Positions 1 through 7,922 of a stretch of DNA of 64,000 nucleotides are shown piece by piece. The notes beneath the pieces were generated by a model. That model was not told the DNA's origin and did no database searches. It worked only from the letters and a program-made list of their open reading frames with translations. Origin of the DNA: Alitabrizicola rongguiensis (GTDB lineage: Bacteria > Pseudomonadota > Alphaproteobacteria > Rhodobacterales > Rhodobacteraceae); NCBI RefSeq assembly GCF_021491355.1, contig NZ_JAKENF010000004.1:62001-126000 (forward strand). Reading direction: 5' to 3'. Both the position numbers and the translations under genes were made by a program. Positions within the stretch are counted from its first letter, which is position 1, and every line of letters starts with the position of its first letter.

Positions 1-258
1 GTCGAAAGCGGTGCCCTGCATGTGCTTCGACGCCGGGGCCCCGCCGACGGCGCGGTTGTGTTCCGGGCTGCGATAGGCCGAGCGGACGATCAGCGGCTTG
101 CCAAGGCGGTCGCGCAGGGCCTGCAGCTTGTCCATGGCCTCGGTGTTGATCCTGATCGCGCCAGTGCCGCGGCAGGCGATCTCGGCGGGCGAGAAGCTGG
201 GCCAGCGCCACGCCTTCTCAGGAACGTCGCGCCAGGTCGGGAAAGACAGGGTCGGCAT
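1..258 (-). CDS. Peptidase M15A-type endolysin, 3' part outside window
   Basis: The visible 86 residues begin MPTLSFPTWRDVP and contain the M15 signature: an SAYRS strand, then a short loop and the zinc-site motif S-K-H-x2-G-x-A-x-D near residues 79-86. Members of this family (Peptidase_M15_3) cleave peptide stems of the cell wall and serve as phage endolysins. The start is supported by GGAGG seven bases before the ATG. The C-terminal part runs off the left edge. Placement after the tail genes and a small membrane protein fits a lysis role. A strong hairpin lies just upstream, so this gene may be transcribed separately from the tail operon. Confidence 0.8.
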   Translation of the reverse strand, partial: MPTLSFPTWRDVPEKAWRWPSFSPAEIACRGTGAIRINTEAMDKLQALRDRLGKPLIVRSAYRSPEHNRAVGGAPASKHMQGTAFD

Positions 259-276
259 GGTGGATCCTCCAAATGG

Positions 277-298
277 AAAAACCCGCCTTTTGGGCGGG
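277..298 (-). terminator. Intrinsic terminator between DUF6127 gene and endolysin
   Basis: Read on the minus strand, a CCCGCC/GGCGGG stem with a five-base loop is followed directly by TTTTT. This is a canonical Rho-independent terminator shape. It sits after the DUF6127 gene and before the endolysin, in the same orientation as both. Confidence 0.75.
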
Positions 299-340
299 CG
301 AGGTGGTGGTTTTGATGATGAAATCGGCAGCGCCTCCCGG

Positions 341-631
341 TCAGGGCGCGCTGCCAAAGATCTTCAGCTTGATCGCAATCCCCGCGAGTAGCGCGAGAAT
401 GACGCCGGTGGTGATCAGGTGGACCGCGCTCTGGACGGCCGTGCGGCGGACAAACCGGATGGCATCGAGCAGCGCGCGGAGATCGCGAATGTCGAGGGCC
501 GCTTCCTTGCCGTCGAGGCCAACATCGGCCAGTGCGCGCTTGGCGCCTTCCTCAGCTGCCCGCGCGAGGAGTTCCTCGAACTCGGTATCCGGCATGCGGA
601 CGTGGCCCTCTCCTGAACGGCGCGGGCTCAT
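341..631 (-). CDS. DUF6127-like small membrane protein, holin candidate
   Basis: A 96-residue protein with a charged, helical N-terminal half and one hydrophobic segment near residues 68-88 (HLITTGVILALLAGIAIKL), ending in a short basic tail. It resembles the DUF6127 family found in alphaproteobacterial prophages, whose function is not established. The chosen ATG overlaps the stop of the upstream tail gene as ATGA, favouring it over longer starts. Position between tail fibre genes and an M15 endolysin suggests a holin or spanin-like lysis role, but this is inference from context and the single membrane segment. Confidence 0.6.
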   Translation of the reverse strand: MSPRRSGEGHVRMPDTEFEELLARAAEEGAKRALADVGLDGKEAALDIRDLRALLDAIRFVRRTAVQSAVHLITTGVILALLAGIAIKLKIFGSAP

Positions 632-1626
632 GCGGAGAGGATCCCGACTTCGGCAGGCACCGTGACCGAAGTCCACGCGCTACTGTCGGTGGGGTTCAGC
701 GCCCAAGTGGAATAGACCGACCTCGGCGCGAGCGTCGGCACGGTGACGGAGGGCGCATCGTGATTGACCCCACCCATGCGCAGGAAACCTCCCGTGGCCT
801 GCGGCCCGACCGTCCCTGCCTGCGCGACCTGCTTCACATGCACGCCCGCGATGGCTGCGACGGCCGCAGGTCCGGTCGGCCCGGTCAATGAGAAGGACAG
901 CCGCTGCCCGGCCGCATTGCTGGACACCCGCGTGCCGACATCCTCGTCCTTCAGCGCATCGATGCTGCCCGCCATCTGGCTGAAGGTGGCGATGGCATTG
1001 GGCGTGCGGCGGACAAAGCGCCGCCCGATGGTCGACACGCCATCCAGCACCGCGAAATGCGCATAGTACCAGGTGCGGGTGACGCTGGTGCCGTGCAGCC
1101 CGACGTTCGGGAAAACGATCTGCACCGGCTTGCCCTTGCCTTGGGTGTTGGCGGCCGTGGCCGTGCTGTGCAGGACGCCATCAACATAGAAGTCGATGGT
1201 GATGCTGGCGCCCACCGCCACGCGCACGTCGATCCATTGCGGCTGGCCATTCGGCGGGGTGTAGCTCGAGTTGCCCTGCACGCTCGTGTCGCCGCGTGCG
1301 ACAGCGTGGTAGCGATCAGTGCTGGCGACCGGCTGGATTTGCGCGACGCGGACCTGGTTTGCGTCGAAGAACTCGATGAAACTGGCATTGCTTTCGGTGA
1401 TGAGGTCGGCATCCCCGTTGGGCGGCACGTAGCGGAAGCCGAGCCAGAGATCGCCCGCGGGTGCCGCAAATCCGAGGGAGAACGGCATGGCATAGCTGCG
1501 CGAGGCGATGAAGCGGATGCCGTTCACGTCGAGGTTGGCATCGAAGCCGATGGCCGTGGTGTTCAGAAGCCCGGAGATGCCCGAGACGTCGGTCGGCTGG
1601 TGGCCGAGGTGCAGGATGTAGCTCAT
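628..1626 (-). CDS. Tail fibre-like protein with LamG/concanavalin-type beta sandwich
   Basis: A 332-residue protein, rich in beta strands and small residues. Roughly residues 60-200 read like a concanavalin/LamG jelly-roll: alternating strands, a QWIDVRV strand and an IDFYVDGVLH strand typical of the inner sheet. The C-terminal third is Ala/Gly/Thr-rich and ends in a distinct beta-rich cap. I do not recognise a specific family. It is translationally coupled to its neighbours by ATGA overlaps on both sides. Location at the distal end of the tail operon suggests a fibre or receptor-binding component that contacts surface glycans; this is inference. Confidence 0.55.
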   Translation of the reverse strand: MSYILHLGHQPTDVSGISGLLNTTAIGFDANLDVNGIRFIASRSYAMPFSLGFAAPAGDLWLGFRYVPPNGDADLITESNASFIEFFDANQVRVAQIQPVASTDRYHAVARGDTSVQGNSSYTPPNGQPQWIDVRVAVGASITIDFYVDGVLHSTATAANTQGKGKPVQIVFPNVGLHGTSVTRTWYYAHFAVLDGVSTIGRRFVRRTPNAIATFSQMAGSIDALKDEDVGTRVSSNAAGQRLSFSLTGPTGPAAVAAIAGVHVKQVAQAGTVGPQATGGFLRMGGVNHDAPSVTVPTLAPRSVYSTWALNPTDSSAWTSVTVPAEVGILSA

Positions 1627-2489
1627 GGCAGTTCCACTTCGATATAGAGGTTGGCTTGGGTCCAGGTGGCACCGCGACCCCCACCGTGCTCGAGGAAGAG
1701 CGCGGCATCCGCGGCTGTGAGATGCGACCCGCCACCCCGGCTGATCCAGAGGGAGGCACCCGCGATGCTGAGACCGCGGTCCCAACCGATCTCGAGGAAA
1801 GCTGCGGCGTCGAAGAAGCGCAGATCCGGATCGAGATAGCCGAGCGCCTTCACGCTTGGGGGGACGGGATAGCTGAACTGCGAGGGCAACGAGCGGAGCG
1901 TACCGCCGTCGCCGGGGTTCCGCCCCTGGACTTGCGGGTAGAAGGCCGAGCTTCCGCCTGCGGTCCAGGTGGCGGCGCCGCTCACCGGGTCATCGCGCCA
2001 GATGCCGTTCTTGCCGATCCAGAGACGGCCGAGGGCGGGGTCGAGGACGAACATCAGCACATCGTTCGCGCCGAAGGTGGGCAGACCGGTCAGGCGTTGC
2101 TCGGCGGTTGCGGTGGCCGAGGACCACAGCGCCCCGGTGCCGCGCCAGCCGATCGAGCCCAGCGTGATCGGGTTGAGGCCTGCATTGAACTCCTCGCGCT
2201 GTGCGGCTGCGACGACGCCCATGTAGCCGTCGAAGGTTGCGGCACCCGGGGCGCAAAGGACTTCCCAATAGCGCCGCCCGTCCGTCGGCAGGATCGCTTT
2301 GGCGGTTGGCACCCAGCGCAGGTAGTTGGTGCCGCCTGACGTGTTCACTGCGGTCTGGTTGCCGTTCGACAGGGTATAGCCCATGGGACGGCGGGTGGTG
2401 TCGAGCTGCCAGACTGCGCCGATATCGACCGGTGGTGCGGTATCCCCGCCTTGGGCAAGAATGGCGCCGCGCATCATCAGGAGGCTCAT
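1623..2489 (-). CDS. SPRY-domain tail protein
   Basis: A 288-residue protein. Residues about 70-195 match the SPRY layout: a RRYWEVLC strand, a GSIGWRGTGALW segment, then DVLMFVLDPALGRLWIGKNG, the usual 'D...LD...G.L...KNG' hallmark, followed by a FYPQV strand. SPRY folds mediate protein or ligand binding and recur in phage tail appendages. The C-terminal region has two repeats of a FLEIGWDRG / FLEHGGGRG type that resemble lattice-forming strands. ATGA overlap with both neighbours indicates coupled translation. Likely a fibre or baseplate appendage; the ligand is unknown. Confidence 0.6.
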   Translation of the reverse strand: MSLLMMRGAILAQGGDTAPPVDIGAVWQLDTTRRPMGYTLSNGNQTAVNTSGGTNYLRWVPTAKAILPTDGRRYWEVLCAPGAATFDGYMGVVAAAQREEFNAGLNPITLGSIGWRGTGALWSSATATAEQRLTGLPTFGANDVLMFVLDPALGRLWIGKNGIWRDDPVSGAATWTAGGSSAFYPQVQGRNPGDGGTLRSLPSQFSYPVPPSVKALGYLDPDLRFFDAAAFLEIGWDRGLSIAGASLWISRGGGSHLTAADAALFLEHGGGRGATWTQANLYIEVELP

Positions 2490-3163
2490 GCGACGGCTCC
2501 CGCCAGCGCGCCCTGGATGATCCAGGCATCGGCCCCGCGCTTCACGAGGGCGACCCCGGACCATTGGCCGTCGACGGCAACGGAACCGCCCACCACCCCA
2601 TTAAGCGACACTCCGGCCGCAGCCGCCACGGTCGCGACCCCGGCGCCAACCTGCGTCACGTTGATCAGCGCGCCGAACTCGAAGGGAACAGTCGCCTCGG
2701 GGGGAATGGTTACGGTGACAGCCGAGGAACCGGTGGTCTCAATGATGCTACCGAGATCGACGGCTTCCAGCGTGTGGCTCGTAGCGGTCAGGGTCCGGAT
2801 GCGCACGATGCCTGGACGTGGCACCTCGACCCATGCTCCAGCTGCAAACCGCACATGCCGCGCCTCGTCGGCGAGCCAGACCTGCCAGCCCTCCTGCGGG
2901 GTGAGATAGACCCAAGCCGCAGCCCCGGCTGGCGACTGGTCCCAGAGTGCGAGCGCATTGGCGTTGGGCCCGGCCGCTGCGGGAACGATGAGCATCTGGC
3001 CCATGCTGCCCGTTGCAGGCAGCGGCGTGGTGCGGGAGGTCGCGCGGGCCTGCACGAGGGCCGAGAGGCGGCGCAGGTCTTCGCTGAGGCTGGTGCCCCA
3101 GTTGCGCTGGCCGGGATCGTAGAAGGCGCGCAGCCCCAATCCCGGCATGATCCGTTCCGGCAT
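2486..3163 (-). CDS. DUF2793-family phage tail protein
   Basis: A 225-residue protein resembling DUF2793: an N-terminal part with QSPAGAAAWVYLTPQEGWQ and the 'R.FAAGAWV' strand, as in this phage-associated family, then a C-terminal beta-rich domain with a VPFEFGALINVTQVGAG strand reminiscent of fibre tip domains. The start follows GAGGACGAG. It lies between the large tail-tip protein and the SPRY protein, with ATGA overlap to the latter, so a role as fibre or adaptor at the tail tip is likely. The biochemical role of DUF2793 is not known. Confidence 0.6.
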   Translation of the reverse strand: MPERIMPGLGLRAFYDPGQRNWGTSLSEDLRRLSALVQARATSRTTPLPATGSMGQMLIVPAAAGPNANALALWDQSPAGAAAWVYLTPQEGWQVWLADEARHVRFAAGAWVEVPRPGIVRIRTLTATSHTLEAVDLGSIIETTGSSAVTVTIPPEATVPFEFGALINVTQVGAGVATVAAAAGVSLNGVVGGSVAVDGQWSGVALVKRGADAWIIQGALAGAVA

Positions 3164-3205
3164 GCTCGTCCTCGTTCATGATGGTGGTCGGTTTGATTGC
3201 CGGGG

Positions 3206-6200
3206 TCAGGTGCCCCAGAGGAATCCCCAGCCGCGATCCCATCCGGCGGCGAAGGGTGCCGTCAGCCGGAACCACCGCGCCTCGCGATCGGTGACCCAAC
3301 TGCCCTCGACCAGACGCCGGGACCGCACGGCCAAGTCGATCTCGGCCGTGCGGTCGGGAGCGCCGAGTTCCGGGATGGCCTCGGGTGCGAGGGTCCAGCT
3401 GGCGGCACTGCCTGTGTCGATGACTGCGCCCGCGAGCAGGATGGCCAACCCCGTGTCAGGGTCTACCCAGCGCACCTCGATGATGTAGCTGACCCCCGGT
3501 TCCGGCCCGATGGAGGCCCCGGTGTGGTCGACGATCACGGGACTGGTCTGGGTCAGCCGGTCGCGGTGCGTCCAGGTCATGGCGAGAGGGCCCATGACAA
3601 GCGCATCAACATTGGGCTCGTAGCTGCCATTCCCTTGCACACGGCCGGGCGGCAGGGGCCGGATGGCGCGGCGGTCCAGCGTCACGACATCTTCCGGCGC
3701 CAGCGCAAATGCCAGCGTGCCGCGCCCGGTCTCGGGCAGAAGCCGCGCGGCCAGCGTCTCGCCAGCCGCCCAGCTGTCTTCGGTGATCCGAGCCCCGTCG
3801 TCGAAGAAGATGACCAGCGTGCCGGAGGCATGCGCGCGCGGCACAGTGTCGAGGCAACCCCGACCGACGGTGATGCTGGTTGGCGTGATCCCGTCGACGC
3901 GGACCAACTCGCCATTGATGCTGGCGAGCGTCCCGATCTCGACCTCGCCGATATCACGCCAGCTGGTGACCGGGACCACGCGCGCTTCCGGGCTGTCTGT
4001 CACATCCGCAGCGAGCAGCGCCGTGGGGGCGAAGGCCACCACGCCCTCCTGCGCGGGTCCGGTGCCGGGATCGATCCAGAGCTGCGCCGCCAGGGCATCG
4101 GCGCTGGGGCGTTCGCCAGTGGCGACCAGCGCACCTGCATCCGGATCCTCGGCAAGGCGGCGGTCGGCCTCGCTGTGGCCAAGCTCGCGGACGAGAAGCC
4201 AGTACGGCGCTTCCTCGACCATGCGGCGGGACAGTGCCCGCGGCGGGGCGGCAACGCCCGAGCTGGTCGGCATCCGTCCGCCCGCGATGGCGGTGGTGCC
4301 CAGCGCGAAGACATCCTCGGCGATCTTGAGCCGGATGCCGTTGTCACGGCCGTCGCCTTGGCCGATCTCCGAAATCCGCATCACGACGTCATTGAGACCC
4401 AGCCGCGTCGAACGCAGCCGGATCACATCGCCCGGCTCGAGGTCTGCGCCTTCACGGTTGACGACGATCTCGCCGGTCAGGAGGGGGGCGGACAAGGCAC
4501 GCAGGTCACGTTCGGCCACGCGTACCGCCAGCCCCTGATAGCGGATGCCGGGATAGTCGAGCGTGGTCGCCAGCACCTCGCCCATCGCCTGGACGCGCGC
4601 GGTGTCGGTCACGCTGACGGCACCGGTATCGTCGGTCCAGGCATCGGTGAACCGCACTGTGACGCTGTTCACCAGATCGGAGGGCGAGCGACGGCCAAGA
4701 CGACCCCAATCCACAACATTGGTCTCGTCGAACAAGGGCAGCGTTGCGGCTGCATAATCCGCCCGGATCAGCTTCAACTCCCAGAGCCCGGTGCGCCGGT
4801 CGATGAAGAGCGTGGCATCGATATGGTCGAGGACGCTGGCGATGAACTCCTCGATGGAGGAGTCCTGCTGCCAGATCAGCGAGAGGCCGAAGCCCTCGGT
4901 ATAGAGTGCATCCGCGGCGGTGGTAAAACTCGCCCCGATCTCAACCGAGGAATAGCCAAGGCCCCAATCCCGGTTGGTCAGGCATTCCCGGATGATATGC
5001 GCCGGGTTCATGTCCGGGCCGTTGCCGAAGGCGCCGCGCAGGGAGGCGACCAGTGCCTGCGGGTTGCCGGGCGGGATCACCGGCACGCCATCGACGGGGG
5101 TGTTGTCGATCTGGGCCGTGTAGGACGTGTTCGCGAGCGAGATGTTGAAGCCGAAGATGTCGGCAGGCGGTAGGGTGCGGATGATTGCCAGCGCCGCATC
5201 GACCGAGGAGACCGGTGCCGGTTCCCCATCGGTCACGAAGATCACGATCCGGCGCTTCGATCCGCCGCCTGCGAAGAAGGCACTGGCTTCCGCGAAAGCC
5301 GCGTTGAAGCTGGTGCCTCCATTGGTGGCGTTCGAAAGCCCCAGCATCCAGGTCTCGAGCGCGGCATAGTCCGCAGGCCCCATGTTGCGCCGCTCGATCG
5401 ATCCGGCGACGGCCGCGTTCCAGAGGACGATGCGGATATCGTTCGGCCGGTCGGGATCCACGCCCGCCGCGATCTCGCGGATCAGGGCGGCGACGCCTGC
5501 CTTCTGGGCCGACATTCGCGTGCCCGACATGGAGCCCGAGACATCGAGGGCGATGTAGATCGCGGCATCCGAGATGTTGGCCTCCGGCACGATGGCCGCC
5601 TTCTCGGGATACCATTGCGCCGCGCCCGCCTCGCCCGTCAGGACGCGGGTCACGCGCACTGCCCATGGCTTCAGGTAGGGGTTGATGCCGAGATAGACCT
5701 GCCGCAGCACGAGGCTGCAGAGGCCGCGATAGGCGGGAACGTCCCCGCCCATGCGCGCGGCGAGGTAGTCGTTCGGCCCCTGTGCAGGCCCGCCCATCAG
5801 CACATCGACATCGCCGCGGATCCCACCCTCCCGGCTCTCGCCGCCGAAGAGGTCGGGGTTGTCGATCCGGATGCGCCCGCCGCCGGCACCGGTATTGCTT
5901 ACGCCGGTCGTGGCCTGGAAGACCTCGACGGTTTGGGCCGCAAAGCTCAGGGCCTCGGGCAGGACTGTCCAGCGTGTGATGTCGGTCGCGGCATCAAAGG
6001 TGACGGATTGCAGGGTGATGGTCTGGCTCGACCCGTTGGCGAGGGCCAGTCGGTAGTCACGCCCGATGCGCACGCCCGCGCGGGTGCCGGGAAAGCTGAG
6101 GGTTGCACCGCTGTCGCCCGCCAGTGCCGCGGTGGCGGCCATGCCCACGACGGTGCCAATGCGCGTCTCGACTGCAGCCCCGCCGCCTCCCGAAGAGCTC

Positions 6201-6340
6201 CCGCCGGTCGTTACGGACCAAGCGGTGCGACGGTCGACGAGGATCTCGCGGATGGCGTCGACCGGCCCGTGGCAAAGCGCCAGATGCACGCCCAGCGAAT
6301 AGCGGTAGCCGACGGTCTGCGCCTTGCTCCTACCGCCCAT
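3206..6340 (-). CDS. Tail-tip/host-specificity protein (GTA megatron / J-like) with inserted vWA domain
   Basis: A 1044-residue protein at the position of lambda J or GTA g15. The N-terminal region (1-250) and the segment from about 440 (NPAHIIRECLTNRDWG) onward resemble J-type central fibre/hub proteins. Between them, residues 258-420 form a von Willebrand A domain: DVSGS (D266, S268, S270), a GGTSF threonine (T343) and TDGEP (D371) give a complete metal-ion-dependent adhesion site. Such domains bind protein ligands through a divalent metal. The C-terminal third is beta-rich and likely fibronectin-like. Overlaps the next upstream gene by 11 bases. The vWA insertion suggests a direct role in receptor adhesion, which is inference. 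Confidence 0.7.
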   Translation of the reverse strand: MGGRSKAQTVGYRYSLGVHLALCHGPVDAIREILVDRRTAWSVTTGGSSSGGGGAAVETRIGTVVGMAATAALAGDSGATLSFPGTRAGVRIGRDYRLALANGSSQTITLQSVTFDAATDITRWTVLPEALSFAAQTVEVFQATTGVSNTGAGGGRIRIDNPDLFGGESREGGIRGDVDVLMGGPAQGPNDYLAARMGGDVPAYRGLCSLVLRQVYLGINPYLKPWAVRVTRVLTGEAGAAQWYPEKAAIVPEANISDAAIYIALDVSGSMSGTRMSAQKAGVAALIREIAAGVDPDRPNDIRIVLWNAAVAGSIERRNMGPADYAALETWMLGLSNATNGGTSFNAAFAEASAFFAGGGSKRRIVIFVTDGEPAPVSSVDAALAIIRTLPPADIFGFNISLANTSYTAQIDNTPVDGVPVIPPGNPQALVASLRGAFGNGPDMNPAHIIRECLTNRDWGLGYSSVEIGASFTTAADALYTEGFGLSLIWQQDSSIEEFIASVLDHIDATLFIDRRTGLWELKLIRADYAAATLPLFDETNVVDWGRLGRRSPSDLVNSVTVRFTDAWTDDTGAVSVTDTARVQAMGEVLATTLDYPGIRYQGLAVRVAERDLRALSAPLLTGEIVVNREGADLEPGDVIRLRSTRLGLNDVVMRISEIGQGDGRDNGIRLKIAEDVFALGTTAIAGGRMPTSSGVAAPPRALSRRMVEEAPYWLLVRELGHSEADRRLAEDPDAGALVATGERPSADALAAQLWIDPGTGPAQEGVVAFAPTALLAADVTDSPEARVVPVTSWRDIGEVEIGTLASINGELVRVDGITPTSITVGRGCLDTVPRAHASGTLVIFFDDGARITEDSWAAGETLAARLLPETGRGTLAFALAPEDVVTLDRRAIRPLPPGRVQGNGSYEPNVDALVMGPLAMTWTHRDRLTQTSPVIVDHTGASIGPEPGVSYIIEVRWVDPDTGLAILLAGAVIDTGSAASWTLAPEAIPELGAPDRTAEIDLAVRSRRLVEGSWVTDREARWFRLTAPFAAGWDRGWGFLWGT

Positions 6341-6548
6341 CGTTTGCCTCCGGCATCGTCGCTTCCCTTGCTTCAGCCTGCAGGATCACCGGTTCCACGA
6401 GCGCATCGCCCGTGGCGCGGAGCGTTTCGACGTCAATGCCGCTGTCGAGAAACGCCTGCCAGTCCAGACCATGGCGACGGAACCATGGCCGCACGCCCGC
6501 GAGGCAGTAGCGCGCCGCACGCAGGTCCTGGATCATGACGCGTGTCAC
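6330..6548 (-). CDS. Small phage protein in tail-tip cluster
   Basis: A 72-residue, mostly helical protein with no family that I recognise. The GTG at 6548 overlaps the upstream stop as GTGA; an ATG four codons in (6536) is the alternative start. The 3' end overlaps the tail-tip gene by 11 bases. Its conserved position between two tail-tip genes suggests an assembly or structural role. No transmembrane segment or metal motif is visible. Confidence 0.5.
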   Translation of the reverse strand: MTRVMIQDLRAARYCLAGVRPWFRRHGLDWQAFLDSGIDVETLRATGDALVEPVILQAEAREATMPEANDGR

Positions 6549-6793
6549 TTCTTGCCGCCTTTCTTCTGGATGGGATCGACCCTCAGGTCCCCGGCCCAGA
6601 CGACGTTCGGGCCGGTGATCAGTACCGTGCCGAAGACGACCGGGATCGGACGCCCTTCCTCAGCCGTGGGCAGTGTGAAGTCGTCGAGCCCTGCCGCCTG
6701 GGGCTTCTCGACCTTGGGCCGCGGGCTCAGCGCATAGGAAATCGCAGAGAGCACGAGCCCGAGAACGAGCCGCGCGATGAAGGTCCAGACCAT
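6545..6793 (-). CDS. Small tail-tip protein with N-terminal membrane-like helix
   Basis: An 82-residue protein starting MVWTFIARLVLGLVLSAISY, a hydrophobic stretch over residues 2-20, followed by a Pro-rich linker and a small beta-rich part (IPVVFGTVLITGPNVVW). This layout resembles short phage tail assembly proteins that carry the N-terminal piece of J-type proteins. The 'G...ITGPNVVW-GDL' segment is also seen at the start of several tail-tip proteins. It is followed by a GTGA-coupled gene. Function is inferred from context only. Confidence 0.55.
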   Translation of the reverse strand: MVWTFIARLVLGLVLSAISYALSPRPKVEKPQAAGLDDFTLPTAEEGRPIPVVFGTVLITGPNVVWAGDLRVDPIQKKGGKK

Positions 6794-6827
6794 GGGGGCG
6801 TCTCTTAGTGGTCGCGCTCGCGAACCG

Positions 6828-6848
6828 AGAAAGTCTGCAACTTTCTCT
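6828..6848. repeat. Perfect inverted repeat between hub gene and next tail gene
   Basis: GAGAAAGT and ACTTTCTC flank a five-base loop CTGCA, an eight-base perfect stem. A nine-base GCGCTCGCG occurs as a direct repeat just outside it (6814-6822 and 6853-6861). It lies in the only 68-base gap of an otherwise closely packed part of the operon. There is no T-run, so attenuation or RNA processing is more likely than termination. Confidence 0.5.
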
Positions 6849-6861
6849 GCAAGCGCTCGCG

Positions 6862-7722
6862 TCAGACGATGGAACTGCCGCCGAAGGGGTTGCGGCCGGG
6901 GATCTCGGGGAAGCCGCCGAAGTTCGGGAGGTTGCCGAACTTGGCCGCACAGGTGGAGGCGCGAAGATCGCAGCCTGGGGCGATATCAGCTACAACGGGG
7001 AGCGGATCGCCAGTCTCGGGGTCGAGCTCGGGTGCGGCCTGCGCCTCTGCCACCTCAGGCATCGGCCGAGATAGCGTGAGGGTCGTCCCGACATGGCCAG
7101 TGATGAACCCAAGTTGGACCCCAAACCTCAGCACCCCACCGCGAAACCAGCCATCGGGTTGGCCTGCGGCCTCGGGAACGGTCAGGGCATTCCCCGACAC
7201 GGCCGTCACCGTACCGGTCTGCCAGTGGAACCCGATATCGAGCCCGCAGCCGCGCCCGTAAAGCGCGTGGCGGCAGAGGCGCTGGTACTTTGCGCGGACA
7301 CCGGCTCGGCGCAGGGTGCTGAAGACGGATTCGCAGTTCAGTAGGATCCGGACGCCCTCGACCTCGGCACCCACAATGCGCCCCTTCCAATGCGCAACGG
7401 TCTCGCCCAGCACCTGCTCGTGGCCGCGGAAGATAGTCAGTGTCACGGGCGTGTTGCCCAAGGGCGCGAGGAACCGGCGCGCGAAAGGGTGCGAGAGCGG
7501 CCAGGTCAGTTCCAGCCGCCCACGTTCGATCTCGCTGGTTTGAACAACATCGCCATGGGAGATGGCGGCGGCTTCCCAGCTGATCGTCTCGCCCTCGCTG
7601 GCGGCACTGGTCCAGTCGGTGGCCCGGCTGGTGAAGCGCCAGACCTGATCGCCCTCGACGAACTGGTACAGGTAGTAGGGGCGGCCCTCGGCAGTCGAGG
7701 ACTCGATGGTGGCGTAGGTCAT
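6862..7722 (-). CDS. DUF2163 / phage_BR0599 tail hub protein (GTA g13-like)
   Basis: A 286-residue protein. The N-terminal half matches DUF2163 (R-F-T-S-...-I-x-R-G-R-L-E-L) and the C-terminal part matches the BR0599 domain, with the ending NFGGFPEIPGRNPF. Four cysteines, C150, C159, C251 and C258, are spaced as a pair about eight apart and a second pair seven apart. This recalls the C-terminal iron-sulfur domain of lambda gpL. In gene transfer agents the homologue forms the baseplate hub. Upstream lies an antisense accessory gene and then the distal tail gene, in the order expected for a GTA-like tail tip. Confidence 0.75.
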   Translation of the reverse strand: MTYATIESSTAEGRPYYLYQFVEGDQVWRFTSRATDWTSAASEGETISWEAAAISHGDVVQTSEIERGRLELTWPLSHPFARRFLAPLGNTPVTLTIFRGHEQVLGETVAHWKGRIVGAEVEGVRILLNCESVFSTLRRAGVRAKYQRLCRHALYGRGCGLDIGFHWQTGTVTAVSGNALTVPEAAGQPDGWFRGGVLRFGVQLGFITGHVGTTLTLSRPMPEVAEAQAAPELDPETGDPLPVVADIAPGCDLRASTCAAKFGNLPNFGGFPEIPGRNPFGGSSIV

Positions 7723-7922
7723 GATTGGATGAGCTCATTGCCGATTGGGATACAGCATGCTCCCGTAGCCACTGCACCGCATGAGGCCCTTGCCGGGAAA
7801 CGGACGAAAACAGGTTATCGGTACGCCTCTCCTTTGGCTTGAGCAAAGGCACGGCAGATCATAGGCTTGGCTGCAGTAATGGTGCTGTTTGGCTGATCGG
7901 GATCAACGTGGCAGGAGTGAGG

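Noticed and set aside
3197-5173. 658-residue plus-strand open frame
   Set aside because: It is antisense to the tail-tip gene, has no family pattern, and its length is explained by GC-rich composition.
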